16,844 bases of DNA from Acidobacteriota bacterium (GCA_003223065.1 QHXU01000097.1:4683-21526), one strand, 5' to 3'; positions 1 through 6,905 are shown, numbered from the stretch's first letter. The notes: generated from the letters alone by a model not told the origin. Translations and numbers: made by a program.

Positions 1-1
1 G

Positions 2-580
2 GAGGCGGTCGACCTTGCCAAGGAATCCGAAGCGACACGCAAGTTGTACGGCATGGACAACCCGGCGACCGCGGCGTTCGGCGCCAATTGCCTGCTCGCG
101 CGCAGGCTGGTGGAGCGCGGCGTGCGTTTCGTTGAGCTGTACTGCGGATCGGGCAGTGGTTGGGACGCTCATAACGATATCGAAGGCAATCACGGAAAAT
201 GGTGCCGCGCTTCAGACCAGCCCATTGCCGGCTTGTTGGCTGACTTGAAATCGCGCGGGATGCTGAAGGACACGCTGGTCGTGTGGGGCGGCGAGTTCGG
301 ACGCACGCCGTTTAACGAGAAGGGCGACGGCCGCGATCACAATCCCTGGGGTTTCTCGATGTGGATGGCGGGCGGCGGCGTGAAAGGCGGCGCGACCATC
401 GGCGCCACCGACGAACTCGGGCTTCGCGCAGTGGAGCGGCGGGCCCACGTCCACGACGTGCATGCTACGATTCTCTACCTCCTGGGTTTGGATCACGTGC
501 GGGTGACATATCAGCACAACGGCCGCGCCGAGCGGCCCACCATCACCGACGGCGAAGTGATTCGCGAATTGCTCGCATGA
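2..580 (+). CDS. DUF1501 family protein, C-terminal part (5' end outside window)
   Basis: This is the last 192 or so codons of a DUF1501 protein; the frame is open to the left edge, so the start is missing. DUF1501 proteins are sulfatase/alkaline-phosphatase-like and are often exported by Tat, but their substrate is unknown. The visible part has the family's typical motifs: GWDAHNDIEGNHG (metal-site-like D and H residues), WGGEFGRTP, GRDHNPWGFSMWMAGGGVKGG, and near the end HVHDVHATILYLLGLDH followed by the NGRAERPTITDGEVI tail. In Acidobacteriota and Planctomycetota such genes usually follow a DUF1549/DUF1553 cytochrome-like gene, which would lie off the left edge. Its stop codon overlaps the ATG of the next gene by 4 nt (ATGA), so the downstream sigma factor is probably translated from the same message. 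The family call is firm; the biochemical function is not known. Confidence 0.93.
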   Translation, partial: EAVDLAKESEATRKLYGMDNPATAAFGANCLLARRLVERGVRFVELYCGSGSGWDAHNDIEGNHGKWCRASDQPIAGLLADLKSRGMLKDTLVVWGGEFGRTPFNEKGDGRDHNPWGFSMWMAGGGVKGGATIGATDELGLRAVERRAHVHDVHATILYLLGLDHVRVTYQHNGRAERPTITDGEVIRELLA

Positions 581-1194
581 TTTTCCTGAAATTTCTTCCC
601 GCCGGGCTGGCGTACGCCTTTCTGCAGGTAGTGCTGCGGTTCAAGGAGGAAACCGAGCTGGCGCGGCGCCTCAAGGCTCGCGAGCCCGAGGCCATGGCCG
701 AATTGTACGACCGTTACGGGCGCTTGACGTACTCCATCATCTATCGCGTGGTGCGCAACACCGCGGTCGCCGAGGACCTGGTGCAGGAAACCTTCCTGCG
801 GGTTTGGAACCGGGTGCACTCCTTCGACCAGCAGCGCGGCGCGCTGGGCCCGTGGGTTTTGGCGGTGGCTCGCAACCGGGCCATCGACTACTTGCGATCG
901 ATTGACGGGCGCATGTCGGCCGGTGCGCTGGAGCTCGATCGGATGGAAAATCCGGCGTTGTTCTCAGGCTTCGAAGACAGCGCGCTTTCGATCGATCGCG
1001 CGCGGCAGCTCAAAAACGCATTCGAGAAGCTGACGCCGAGCCAGAGGACAGTGATTGAGCTCGCTTATTTTGAAGGAATGTCGCAGACCGAAATGGCGGA
1101 CCGCTTGAAGCAGCCGCTCGGAACAGTAAAAACCTGGGTGCGGAGCGCGCTGAAGATTCTGCGTGATGAGCTGATCGAGGCGGCCACGGCATGA
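577..1194 (+). CDS. ECF-type sigma-70 family RNA polymerase sigma factor
   Basis: A 205-residue extracytoplasmic-function sigma factor that should direct RNA polymerase to a small regulon. Region sigma-2 spans about residues 43-107 (AELYDRYGRLTYSII, then AEDLVQETFLRVW and a region with VARNRAIDYLR). Region sigma-4 spans about 149-200 (LTPSQRTVIELAYFEGMS, then the helix-turn-helix ending LGTVKTWVRSALKILRDEL). The ATG start is chosen for its ATGA overlap with the DUF1501 stop, but the first 22 residues are oddly hydrophobic for a sigma factor. Other starts are GTG at 631, or a CTG at 658 that sits 8 nt after a perfect AAGGAGG (643-649). The stop overlaps the start of the anti-sigma gene by 4 nt, the usual arrangement for a cognate pair. 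The pairing with an RskA-type protein suggests a SigK-like system; the signal is unknown. Confidence 0.93.
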   Translation: MIFLKFLPAGLAYAFLQVVLRFKEETELARRLKAREPEAMAELYDRYGRLTYSIIYRVVRNTAVAEDLVQETFLRVWNRVHSFDQQRGALGPWVLAVARNRAIDYLRSIDGRMSAGALELDRMENPALFSGFEDSALSIDRARQLKNAFEKLTPSQRTVIELAYFEGMSQTEMADRLKQPLGTVKTWVRSALKILRDELIEAATA

Positions 1195-1928
1195 CTTGCG
1201 ATGAACTCCGCGACATGCACGAGCTTTACTCTCTGGGTCTTCTCGAACGCGAAGAGAAGGGCGAGATCGATGCGCATCTCGTTCGCGGCTGCGATACCTG
1301 CCGTAAGAATTTGAAGGACGCGCTGGCGGTGAACGCGATACTCATGAGCTTCTCGCCGGATCTGGCGCCGCCGGCGCGTGTGAAGCGCCGGCTCCTGGCG
1401 AGCCTTGGCGTGAAGCGCGCCGGATGGGGCTGGCTGGGCGCTCTGGCGGCGGCATGCATGCTGGTGTTAGCGCTGTGGCTGGGCGCCGAGGAGCGGCGGC
1501 GGGCGAGTGAGTTGGCTGATGCCCGGCATTCTTTGATCGAGATAAGCGTGCAGCGCGATCGCCTCCAACAGGCCATCGGTTTCCTCAACGATCCTGAGAC
1601 GCGCCCGGTGAGCTTCGGCAAGGGCCAGCCCGCTCCGCCGCGCGGGACTGTGCTCGTGAATCCGCGCAGCGGCGTGCTGCTCATCGCCTCCAACCTGCCG
1701 CCGCTGGCGGCGGGCAGGATTTATGAGATGTGGGTGATCCCGAAGGGCGGCACGCCCCGTCCTGCGGGATTGTTCCATTCCGACGCCGCGGGCACGGCCC
1801 TGCACATTCTCTCTGGTCCGCTGGACATCGGGACGTTGGGCGTAGTCGCGGTTACGGTGGAGCCGGAGTCGGGCTCGTCGGCGCCGACCACCACGCCGGT
1901 CATCGCCGCGCCGGTGGCGGGATTGTAG
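1191..1928 (+). CDS. RskA-type transmembrane anti-sigma factor
   Basis: A 245-residue anti-sigma factor expected to hold the preceding sigma factor at the membrane until a signal triggers its release. The N-terminal cytoplasmic part has a zinc-finger-like anti-sigma motif, H29-X4-C34-X2-C37. A single transmembrane helix lies at about 79-99 (WLGALAAACMLVLALWLGA), followed by a short charged, coiled segment (about 100-130). The periplasmic RskA C-terminal domain follows, recognisable by GRIYEMWVIPKGGTPRPAGLF and VAVTVEPESGSSAPTTTPVI. The start ATG lies in an ATGA overlap with the sigma gene, so the two are translationally coupled. Family knowledge: RskA-like proteins are usually inactivated by regulated proteolysis; nothing here identifies the signal. 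The gene ends this plus-strand operon and faces the convergent esterase gene. Confidence 0.9.
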   Translation: MTCDELRDMHELYSLGLLEREEKGEIDAHLVRGCDTCRKNLKDALAVNAILMSFSPDLAPPARVKRRLLASLGVKRAGWGWLGALAAACMLVLALWLGAEERRRASELADARHSLIEISVQRDRLQQAIGFLNDPETRPVSFGKGQPAPPRGTVLVNPRSGVLLIASNLPPLAAGRIYEMWVIPKGGTPRPAGLFHSDAAGTALHILSGPLDIGTLGVVAVTVEPESGSSAPTTTPVIAAPVAGL

Positions 1929-2079
1929 CGGTCGATTCGAACCGCCTTCATTCGTGCTAACTTTGCATTAGCCTTCCTGAGAAGCCGGCGTCAACCGAAC
2001 TGACTCTGGCCCTCCGATCAGTCGACGTTCGGCCCCGGTCACCTCAGGGAGGCTCTTCTAACTTTTGGGTGCTTCCATC

Positions 2080-3771
2080 TCAGAAGATGTTGCCGCCGCG
2101 TTCCGTTCGATGTGACAAATTCAACGCAGCCTTCCAGCCGCCGGCACGCTGGATGCCCGGGACGAAGAAGTTGTCGATGAACTCTTGATCCGTGCCGTGA
2201 AAATCCGGGGCGGGCGCGTCCAGCCGGACGCGCACCGGCGCGACCGCCGCGGCGAATGTGCACCAGATCGCGGCCTTGCCGGCGCACTTGAGCTGCACGT
2301 CCGGCTGATGAAGCCACGCGAGCGCAGTCAGGATGTCCTGGACCCTCTCGGCGTCATCGGTTTTGTTGAAAGTCAGAAAATGCGGATGGCTTCGGTCGCG
2401 CGGCGCGACGGCGCTTCCGGTTTGAAAAACGGTCAGCCGCAGCGTGGCGCGGTCCGGCTCACTGCTTTCGGCATCCACCAGAATCGCCGCCGGCGTGCGC
2501 CCCTCGTGCCACACGCCCGAGACACGATCCCCGGCGCCTTCCCGCGAGAGAACGATCTGATCGCCCGCGCGCTCCGATAGCACTTTCGAAGGCCAATCGG
2601 CCGCCAGCGCAAGCCGCAGCAACTCGCGGTCCGGATCGTTCTGAGCGCGGGCGGCCTCGATCCATTGCTCGACAATTTGCGGGTAGGTCAACGCGTTCGA
2701 AGGCAGAGTCCGGTTGTGAAGAGCGAGCAGATCCTGCGGCTTCTCCGGCGTAAAAGGTTCCTCGGCGGTGTCGCGCCCGGTGAAGAATCGATAAACCGCC
2801 TCGCGGCTGGCCTGGTTGTAGTTGTGCGGAGCGTCGATCTGGATGGTTTGAACGTTGCTCTCCTTGTCGAACAAGCGGTAGATCGCCTGTATCGCCGGGA
2901 ACTCCTCCCGGGGCGTGTTGCGCGTCCAGTCGCCCGTAGCCGAGACCATGAGCATCCGCCGCGGAGCCATGAGCGCGGCGATTTCCATGTTGTTGGTGCC
3001 GATTCGGAGCAGCGGCGCGTTTTCGCAAGGCGAGCCGCCCTGCATGATCGCCGAAATCATGTTCACAGGGGCGGAGAAACTCACGCGATCGTCGGCGGCG
3101 GTCAGTAGAAAAGTTTGCGTGCCCCCGCCCGAGGCCCCGGTCGCCCCGATCCGCGTGGCATCCACCTCGGGCAGCGATTCGAGAAAATCCACGGCACGGA
3201 TCGAGTTCCAAAGTTGCAATCCAAGCGGGCCAAAGCTCCACAGCTGCTCCCGCGGGCCTCCGAAGGCGTGCGGCGTCTGGATTGTGTCGTCATAGCCGAC
3301 CATATCGTAGGAAAAGACGACGAAGCCCAGACGCGCGAGATTGATGCATCGGCCCGGAATGGAAGCGGCGGCGGAATTCTCCAGGCGCCCGTAGTTCCAA
3401 TGTCCATGTGGCGAAAGGACGGCCGGGAACTTGCCTTCGCGCCCGAGCGGGCGGTACAGATTGCCGCCCAGATAATATCCCGGCATCGTCTCGAGCAGCA
3501 CCTTTTCCACGGAGTAGCCCTTGCGCTCGATTCTCCCGAATATCTGGGGGTTGAGCGGATGCTTGCGCGGCATCGGCAGCAGGCCGGCGGCGAAGAGGAC
3601 CTGCTGGCGCAGACGCGCCGCCCGCTGCTCCCATTCAGCGCGCGACTTGAATACCGGCATCGAAAAATGAGTGTCGGTGTTCGGAATCGTCACGTTGCGC
3701 GAATCGCCGTCGGGAATCTGGCCGGCAGCAAGACAAGTCACGCCTAAAAGCATAATTGAGCAGGTTCGCAT
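2080..3771 (-). CDS. Secreted alpha/beta-hydrolase, acetylxylan-esterase-like, with degenerate second domain
   Basis: A 563-residue exported hydrolase. Residues 1-17 (MRTCSIMLLGVTCLAAG) look like a signal peptide. The first half is an alpha/beta-hydrolase of the acetylxylan esterase / dienelactone hydrolase type: oxyanion region SPHGH (120-124), nucleophile elbow GASGGG with Ser214, acid residue probably Asp281 (ATGDWTRNTP), and His316 (DAPHNYN). It probably removes acyl groups from plant polysaccharides or related esters; the substrate is inferred only. The second half (about 420-563) seems to be a second hydrolase-like copy whose elbow is replaced by CAGKAA, so it is probably non-catalytic. 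The ATG start sits about 9 nt after a weak GGTGG. It faces the anti-sigma gene convergently, with about 150 nt between them that hold only a weak 5-bp hairpin near 1928-1945. Confidence 0.85.
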   Translation of the reverse strand: MRTCSIMLLGVTCLAAGQIPDGDSRNVTIPNTDTHFSMPVFKSRAEWEQRAARLRQQVLFAAGLLPMPRKHPLNPQIFGRIERKGYSVEKVLLETMPGYYLGGNLYRPLGREGKFPAVLSPHGHWNYGRLENSAAASIPGRCINLARLGFVVFSYDMVGYDDTIQTPHAFGGPREQLWSFGPLGLQLWNSIRAVDFLESLPEVDATRIGATGASGGGTQTFLLTAADDRVSFSAPVNMISAIMQGGSPCENAPLLRIGTNNMEIAALMAPRRMLMVSATGDWTRNTPREEFPAIQAIYRLFDKESNVQTIQIDAPHNYNQASREAVYRFFTGRDTAEEPFTPEKPQDLLALHNRTLPSNALTYPQIVEQWIEAARAQNDPDRELLRLALAADWPSKVLSERAGDQIVLSREGAGDRVSGVWHEGRTPAAILVDAESSEPDRATLRLTVFQTGSAVAPRDRSHPHFLTFNKTDDAERVQDILTALAWLHQPDVQLKCAGKAAIWCTFAAAVAPVRVRLDAPAPDFHGTDQEFIDNFFVPGIQRAGGWKAALNLSHRTERGGNIF

Positions 3772-3832
3772 GGCGGTGCCACCAGTTTAACCGAGCCGCA
3801 GGCCGCCCCCGGACAGAAGAGATCGAGGTGGG

Positions 3833-4189
3833 TTATTTGACCGCCCGGCCGGCCAGCACGAGCTTACCGTAGGCGTCGAGCGCCCGCTGATATTTCTCGT
3901 AGGCGATGATTCGCCTGGTCCTGAGATTGGCAATGTTCCGGAGGCTGTCTGCCAGGCGCATGCCATGGGCGCGGTCGCGCACTTCTCGATTGAAACAGTC
4001 GATTTGGTTTGAGATCCGCAAGTACTCCCGCCGGGCCGCTTGGGTCTCGGCCATGAGAGCCTGCTGGCGGTCTGCGTCCCGGTGATCCATGGAGATATGC
4101 CCGAATTCGTGAGTTAGAGCCTGGCCCGGCGCCCGCGTTTCGCGGATTTGCGCATTCTGTAGTCCCCAGACCGCCCGGCCACGAATCAC
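3833..4189 (-). CDS. Small hypothetical protein with HExxH zinc-peptidase-like motif, possibly a gene remnant
   Basis: A 118-residue reading frame starting with GTG, directly after an in-frame stop (TAA). It carries LTHEFGHISMDH at about residues 25-36, an HExxH zinc-binding motif with a further His five residues on. The rest is a helical, Arg/Gln-rich region (about 40-118) with no signal peptide or membrane segment. The placement of the motif close to the N-terminus is unlike a complete metalloprotease, where a substrate-binding domain normally precedes it. It faintly recalls DUF922-type putative zinc proteases, where an HExxH also sits in a helical C-terminal part, but this is a guess. It lies 61 nt upstream of the esterase gene on the same strand and could be co-transcribed. 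It may be the surviving 3' end of a longer gene; no convincing N-terminal half was found in other frames upstream. Confidence 0.45.
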   Translation of the reverse strand: MIRGRAVWGLQNAQIRETRAPGQALTHEFGHISMDHRDADRQQALMAETQAARREYLRISNQIDCFNREVRDRAHGMRLADSLRNIANLRTRRIIAYEKYQRALDAYGKLVLAGRAVK

Positions 4190-4445
4190 GATTAACCCTT
4201 AATCGCCATCTTGCCGCCTGTGAACACTTTGCCACTTTCTCTCGCATCCTGCCCGGCGCACCCGCCCTAGCATTGAGCCGAGAGGTTGGCGCCCTCATCG
4301 GCCTCCAACCCACCTGGCGCGGCAGTTCCTCGAGGCTCCTCCGCGCTGGCGTTAAGACGATGAGCGAGCGCCGCGAGCGAGAGTGTTGGTCCCACGCCGT
4401 TGCGGGTGATGAAACGGCCCCTTGCCTTTCTGGGTTACCGAGAGG

Positions 4446-4455
4446 GGAGGCCTCC
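4446..4455. repeat. 10-bp perfect palindrome GGAGGCCTCC
   Basis: A perfect inverted repeat with no spacer, lying about 50 nt upstream of the AT-rich block and the candidate promoter. It could be a protein-binding site, but such short palindromes also arise by chance in GC-rich DNA. Confidence 0.3.
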
Positions 4456-4501
4456 AGCTTTAACAACCGCTGGTTTTCGTCAAAGTTTTCGTTTTTATTG
4501 C

Positions 4502-4530
4502 TTGGATTCAGTCCGGAATACTGGTAGTAT
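4502..4530 (+). promoter_or_regulatory. Candidate sigma-70 promoter upstream of the second ECF sigma gene
   Basis: TTGGAT (4502-4507) is separated by 17 nt from TAGTAT (4525-4530). TG stands one base before the -10 (TGGTAGTAT), an extended -10 form. Each hexamer matches consensus at four of six positions, and the site lies in the only AT-rich block of the intergenic region. Transcription from here would give a leader of roughly 370 nt before the sigma gene. Confidence 0.3.
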
Positions 4531-4604
4531 TTTTAGGATATTTACGGAAATCTGTGATGGCTGCCTCCCCCGGATACCTTCGCCTGCTCCGCGCGATGTG
4601 CATT

Positions 4605-4620
4605 GCGGGCTCGTGCCCGC
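4605..4620 (+). repeat. GC-rich hairpin (6-bp stem, TCGT loop)
   Basis: GCGGGC-TCGT-GCCCGC forms a perfect 6-bp stem with a 4-nt loop. More pairing is possible just downstream (GCCCT with AGGGC around 4625-4655), so a larger folded element may exist in the leader of the sigma gene. There is no T-run, so it does not look like an intrinsic terminator. Confidence 0.35.
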
Positions 4621-4906
4621 CAGCGGCCCTCCGGACTCAGAGAGCCGCAGGGCGGAATAGTCCGACCGGAGGTCGTCTCAGATTGAAACTTGTCAGTATC
4701 GAAGCCGAAGTGGGACGGGACTTTCCTCTAAATAAACGCGAGAATTTTCCCAACCGGACTTCACTTATTCATTTCCAAGAAGGTTTACAGGGTCTTGAGC
4801 TAATCCTGAGTTTCGACCGGGAGGGGTTCGGTCCGGCATTTGGCACGCAGGTCCGGGATACTGGGCTTCTCGCCAGTAAGGGGGAGCCAGACTGAGGATG
4901 ATGAGC

Positions 4907-5617
4907 ATGGCAAGCGATCCACAAAACGGAAACATCCCCCCTGCCAGCGTGCCGGCGCCCTACCTGCCGGATCCTGATGCCGGCGAGGAGCTCGGGCATG
5001 AGACCGCCGGCGTTTACCGCGCCTGGGTGGAACTGGTGGAGCGCATCCGGTCCGGGGAAACGGATGGAATGGAAGAGCTGTACCAGCTCTTCTCGAGGGG
5101 CATCCGCTTCTATTTGTGCCGGCAACTCGGGCCCCAGGAACTCGATGATAAGGTCCACGATACCTTCGTGGTGGTGGTCCAGGCGATCCGGCGGGGCGAA
5201 TTGCGAGAGCCGCAGCGGCTCATGGGGTTCGTCCGAACCATCGTGCGCAGGCAGGTGGCCGCGCATATCGACCGCGTCGTGCATAACCGCCGTGAGCAGA
5301 TCGAGCTCGACGCCACGCTGCGGGTGGCGGACCCCACCGGAAATCCCGAAGAAGCCCTTATGTTCCGCCATCGTGCGGAATTGATAACACGGGTCTTGGG
5401 CGAGCTGTCGCAGCGGGATCGCGAGATTCTCACGCGCTTCTATCTGCGCGAACAGAGCCAGGACCAGATCTGCTCGGAAATGGACCTGACCGAAACCCAG
5501 TTCCGCTTGCTCAAATCCAGGGCTAAGGCTCGCTTTGGCGAGCTTGGTAGGAAAAAACTGGCCCACCGGGCCGTCCATTCAGTTTTCTTGAGAACTTCCG
5601 CCGGTCTCTCCCACTAA
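4907..5617 (+). CDS. ECF-type sigma-70 family RNA polymerase sigma factor (second)
   Basis: A 236-residue sigma factor. Starts at 4898, 4901 and 4907 are in frame; 4907 is preferred because GAGG (4894-4897) lies 9 nt ahead of it, while it abuts the 4898 ATG directly. After a Pro-rich leader of about 30 residues comes sigma-2 (MEELYQLFSRGIRFYLCRQ, then ELDDKVHDTFVVVVQAI and LMGFVRTIVRRQVAAHI). Sigma-4 follows near the C-terminus (LSQRDREILTRFYLREQS, then TETQFRLLKSRAKARFGEL). The next gene, 63 nt downstream, encodes a small zinc-finger protein that is probably its anti-sigma partner. The pair is separate from, and not closely similar to, the sigma/RskA pair at the left end. The long upstream leader suggests control after transcription starts; the regulon is unknown. 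Confidence 0.9.
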   Translation: MASDPQNGNIPPASVPAPYLPDPDAGEELGHETAGVYRAWVELVERIRSGETDGMEELYQLFSRGIRFYLCRQLGPQELDDKVHDTFVVVVQAIRRGELREPQRLMGFVRTIVRRQVAAHIDRVVHNRREQIELDATLRVADPTGNPEEALMFRHRAELITRVLGELSQRDREILTRFYLREQSQDQICSEMDLTETQFRLLKSRAKARFGELGRKKLAHRAVHSVFLRTSAGLSH

Positions 5618-5643
5618 CAGACGACGGTTACCGATTCGGTACG

Positions 5644-5662
5644 GTGTGCCGGTTCGGTACAC
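5644..5662 (+). promoter_or_regulatory. Hairpin directly before the ribosome binding site of the mini anti-sigma gene
   Basis: GTGTGCCG-GTT-CGGTACAC gives an 8-bp stem (one G-U pair) with a 3-nt loop. It ends immediately before the AGGTGGGG ribosome binding sequence (5663-5670). It also overlaps an imperfect tandem repeat of 18 nt (5631-5648 and 5649-5666, sharing TTCGGTAC). It could tune translation of the anti-sigma gene relative to the sigma gene. Confidence 0.4.
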
Positions 5663-5680
5663 AGGTGGGGACCGGTGGAA

Positions 5681-5950
5681 ATGACTTCGACATTCGGCAT
5701 ACACCTTTGCGAGGAAGAGCTCGAGGAATACGCCTTCAATCGCCTTCTGGAGGGCGAAATGGCCGTGGTGGAAGAGCATCTTCTTGTGTGCGGAGTCTGC
5801 CGGAAAGCCCTCCAAACGGTCGACGAGTACATTCTCCTCATGAAGCTAGCGGCCGCGGATTATGACGCAAGTGTTCCTTCGCAGCCGCGCTCGGGCAGCC
5901 GGTTTTGGGAAAGCCTCGGACGGACAGCCTTTAGGCGGGTCTGGCGTTAG
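5681..5950 (+). CDS. Small zinc-finger (ZAS-type) anti-sigma factor without membrane helix
   Basis: An 89-residue protein carrying the anti-sigma zinc-finger motif H33-X3-C37-X2-C40 (EEHLLVCGVCRKAL). It is preceded by the acidic helix CEEELEEYAFNRLLEGEM typical of such N-terminal domains. There is no transmembrane segment: after about residue 55 the tail is short, Ser/Arg-rich and ends FRRVWR. It is therefore probably a soluble inhibitor of the sigma factor encoded just upstream, perhaps responding to redox state or metal through the Cys/His cluster (Cys10 and His8 are further candidates). The ATG at 5681 is favoured because AGGTGGGG lies 10 nt before it; a GTG at 5675 is also in frame. The 63-nt gap to the sigma gene contains tandem repeats and a hairpin. 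Confidence 0.8.
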   Translation: MTSTFGIHLCEEELEEYAFNRLLEGEMAVVEEHLLVCGVCRKALQTVDEYILLMKLAAADYDASVPSQPRSGSRFWESLGRTAFRRVWR

Positions 5951-5984
5951 ACTAAGACCGTTCCGGCGCTCCGAATCGCGATTC

Positions 5985-6905
5985 CTATACACTCTTGCAG
6001 GCTGCCGTGACTGACGGGAGCCACGCCCGGAACCAGGACCCGAATTCGCTCAGACGGCGTGAGTCGGCGGGCGCCAGCGGGATCGCGTGCGGTCCTGTCT
6101 TTATGCCCCGGATCGCCACAGCCTCCCGGATCGCGATCGGGAGCGGGAAGCTGAGGACCCGGTCGGCGAAATCGTTGAGATGAGCATCAAGCACTTTCGT
6201 GTCGCGGCCGGAGCGCACGCGGCGCTCGATGGCCACCATCAGCTCGGGGACCGCGCTCGCCAGGCCGGAAACTGCGCCGGCCGCTCCCGCCGCGCGCGCC
6301 CGGCTGTACATCACATCCGAGCCCACGAACACCGAGATTTCCCGCTCTGCCGCCAGTTTCTGCAGCGCGGCGAATTCCTCCCATTTCCCGCTGGAATCCT
6401 TTATGCCGGCAAACGCGCCGGAGGCGAGCAGATCCAGCGAGGTTTGGATCTGCAGCTCGTTCGTGAAAAAGGGAATGTTGTAGAGATACGCGGGAGCCTT
6501 GACTTGCTCTGCAAACTCCAGGCAATACGCGCGGATGGATTCCTGGTCGTAGCGGTAATAGTAAGGCGGCATCAGCAGCACTCCCGCCACGCCCGCGTCG
6601 ATGGCGTCGCGCGCCAGGCTGACCGACCCCTCGAGCGTTGAATGCGACGCGTTGACCAGCACGGGAACGCGGCTGCGCTTGGCGGCCATCACGGCCAGAC
6701 GCGCGCGATCTTCCATGGAGAAGTGCGGAAACTCTCCCGTGGATCCGAGCAGCGCGATGCCGTCCACTTTGTGGTCGTGGAAAAAATCGATCAGTTCGAG
6801 AGCGGCGCCGAAGTCAATCGTTACCTCCGTTGAGCGCCGCGGGGTGATGGACGCAACCAGCACGCCCTGGATCTTGTCGGAAGGAACCGCGCTCATAAAG
6901 GTCAT
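5985..6905 (-). CDS. DapA/NanA-superfamily lyase, possibly 2-keto-3-deoxygluconate aldolase-like
   Basis: A 306-residue class I aldolase-type (beta/alpha)8 enzyme of the dihydrodipicolinate synthase / N-acetylneuraminate lyase superfamily. The carboxylate-binding motif GSTGEF is at 54-59, the catalytic Tyr142 lies in YLYNIP, and the Schiff-base Lys169 in GIKDSSG. Members act on 2-keto acids; the true substrate cannot be read from sequence. The partner matters: the gene overlaps the glucose-dehydrogenase-type gene by 4 nt (ATGA). That pairing is reminiscent of the non-phosphorylative Entner-Doudoroff pathway, where KDG aldolase of this superfamily cuts 2-keto-3-deoxygluconate to pyruvate and glyceraldehyde. 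A lysine-biosynthesis role is less likely in this setting. It is the last gene of the five-gene operon, and its 3' end converges on the mini anti-sigma gene 34 nt away. Confidence 0.88.
   Translation of the reverse strand: MTFMSAVPSDKIQGVLVASITPRRSTEVTIDFGAALELIDFFHDHKVDGIALLGSTGEFPHFSMEDRARLAVMAAKRSRVPVLVNASHSTLEGSVSLARDAIDAGVAGVLLMPPYYYRYDQESIRAYCLEFAEQVKAPAYLYNIPFFTNELQIQTSLDLLASGAFAGIKDSSGKWEEFAALQKLAAEREISVFVGSDVMYSRARAAGAAGAVSGLASAVPELMVAIERRVRSGRDTKVLDAHLNDFADRVLSFPLPIAIREAVAIRGIKTGPHAIPLAPADSRRLSEFGSWFRAWLPSVTAACKSV

Larger units (their letters stand above)
4190..4906. other. Long intergenic region / possible structured leader of the second sigma gene
   Basis: About 700 nt without a convincing protein gene. 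Open frames here have atypical composition and no recognisable domains. Base composition changes to AT-rich at 4470-4560. Features that can be seen are a 10-bp palindrome (GGAGGCCTCC, 4446-4455), a possible promoter near 4502-4530, a strong hairpin at 4605-4620, a possible GCCCT/AGGGC pairing further on, and a 6-bp hairpin (TACTGG/CCAGTA) at 4859-4878 just before the sigma gene. If the promoter is real, the sigma mRNA has a leader of about 370 nt. No known riboswitch was recognised. Confidence 0.5.

Noticed and set aside
1926..1946. GCGGTCGATTCGAACCGC, reminiscent of a tRNA T-arm or a terminator hairpin
   Set aside because: Stem pairs poorly as a T-arm, no acceptor, anticodon or D-arm is nearby, and there is no T-run after the 5-bp stem.
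3115..3747. Plus-strand open frame of 210 codons opposite the esterase
   Set aside because: Shadow of the esterase coding strand in GC-rich DNA, with Arg-rich composition and no domain.
3864..4466. Minus-strand 200-codon open frame overlapping the HEFGH protein
   Set aside because: Pro/Arg/Gly-rich with no motif; the overlapping frame has the HExxH motif and a more natural composition, so this is probably a shadow.
4554..4895. Possible 113-codon gene ending just before the second sigma gene
   Set aside because: No ribosome binding site or domain, and it overlaps several inverted repeats; composition is not like the neighbouring proteins.
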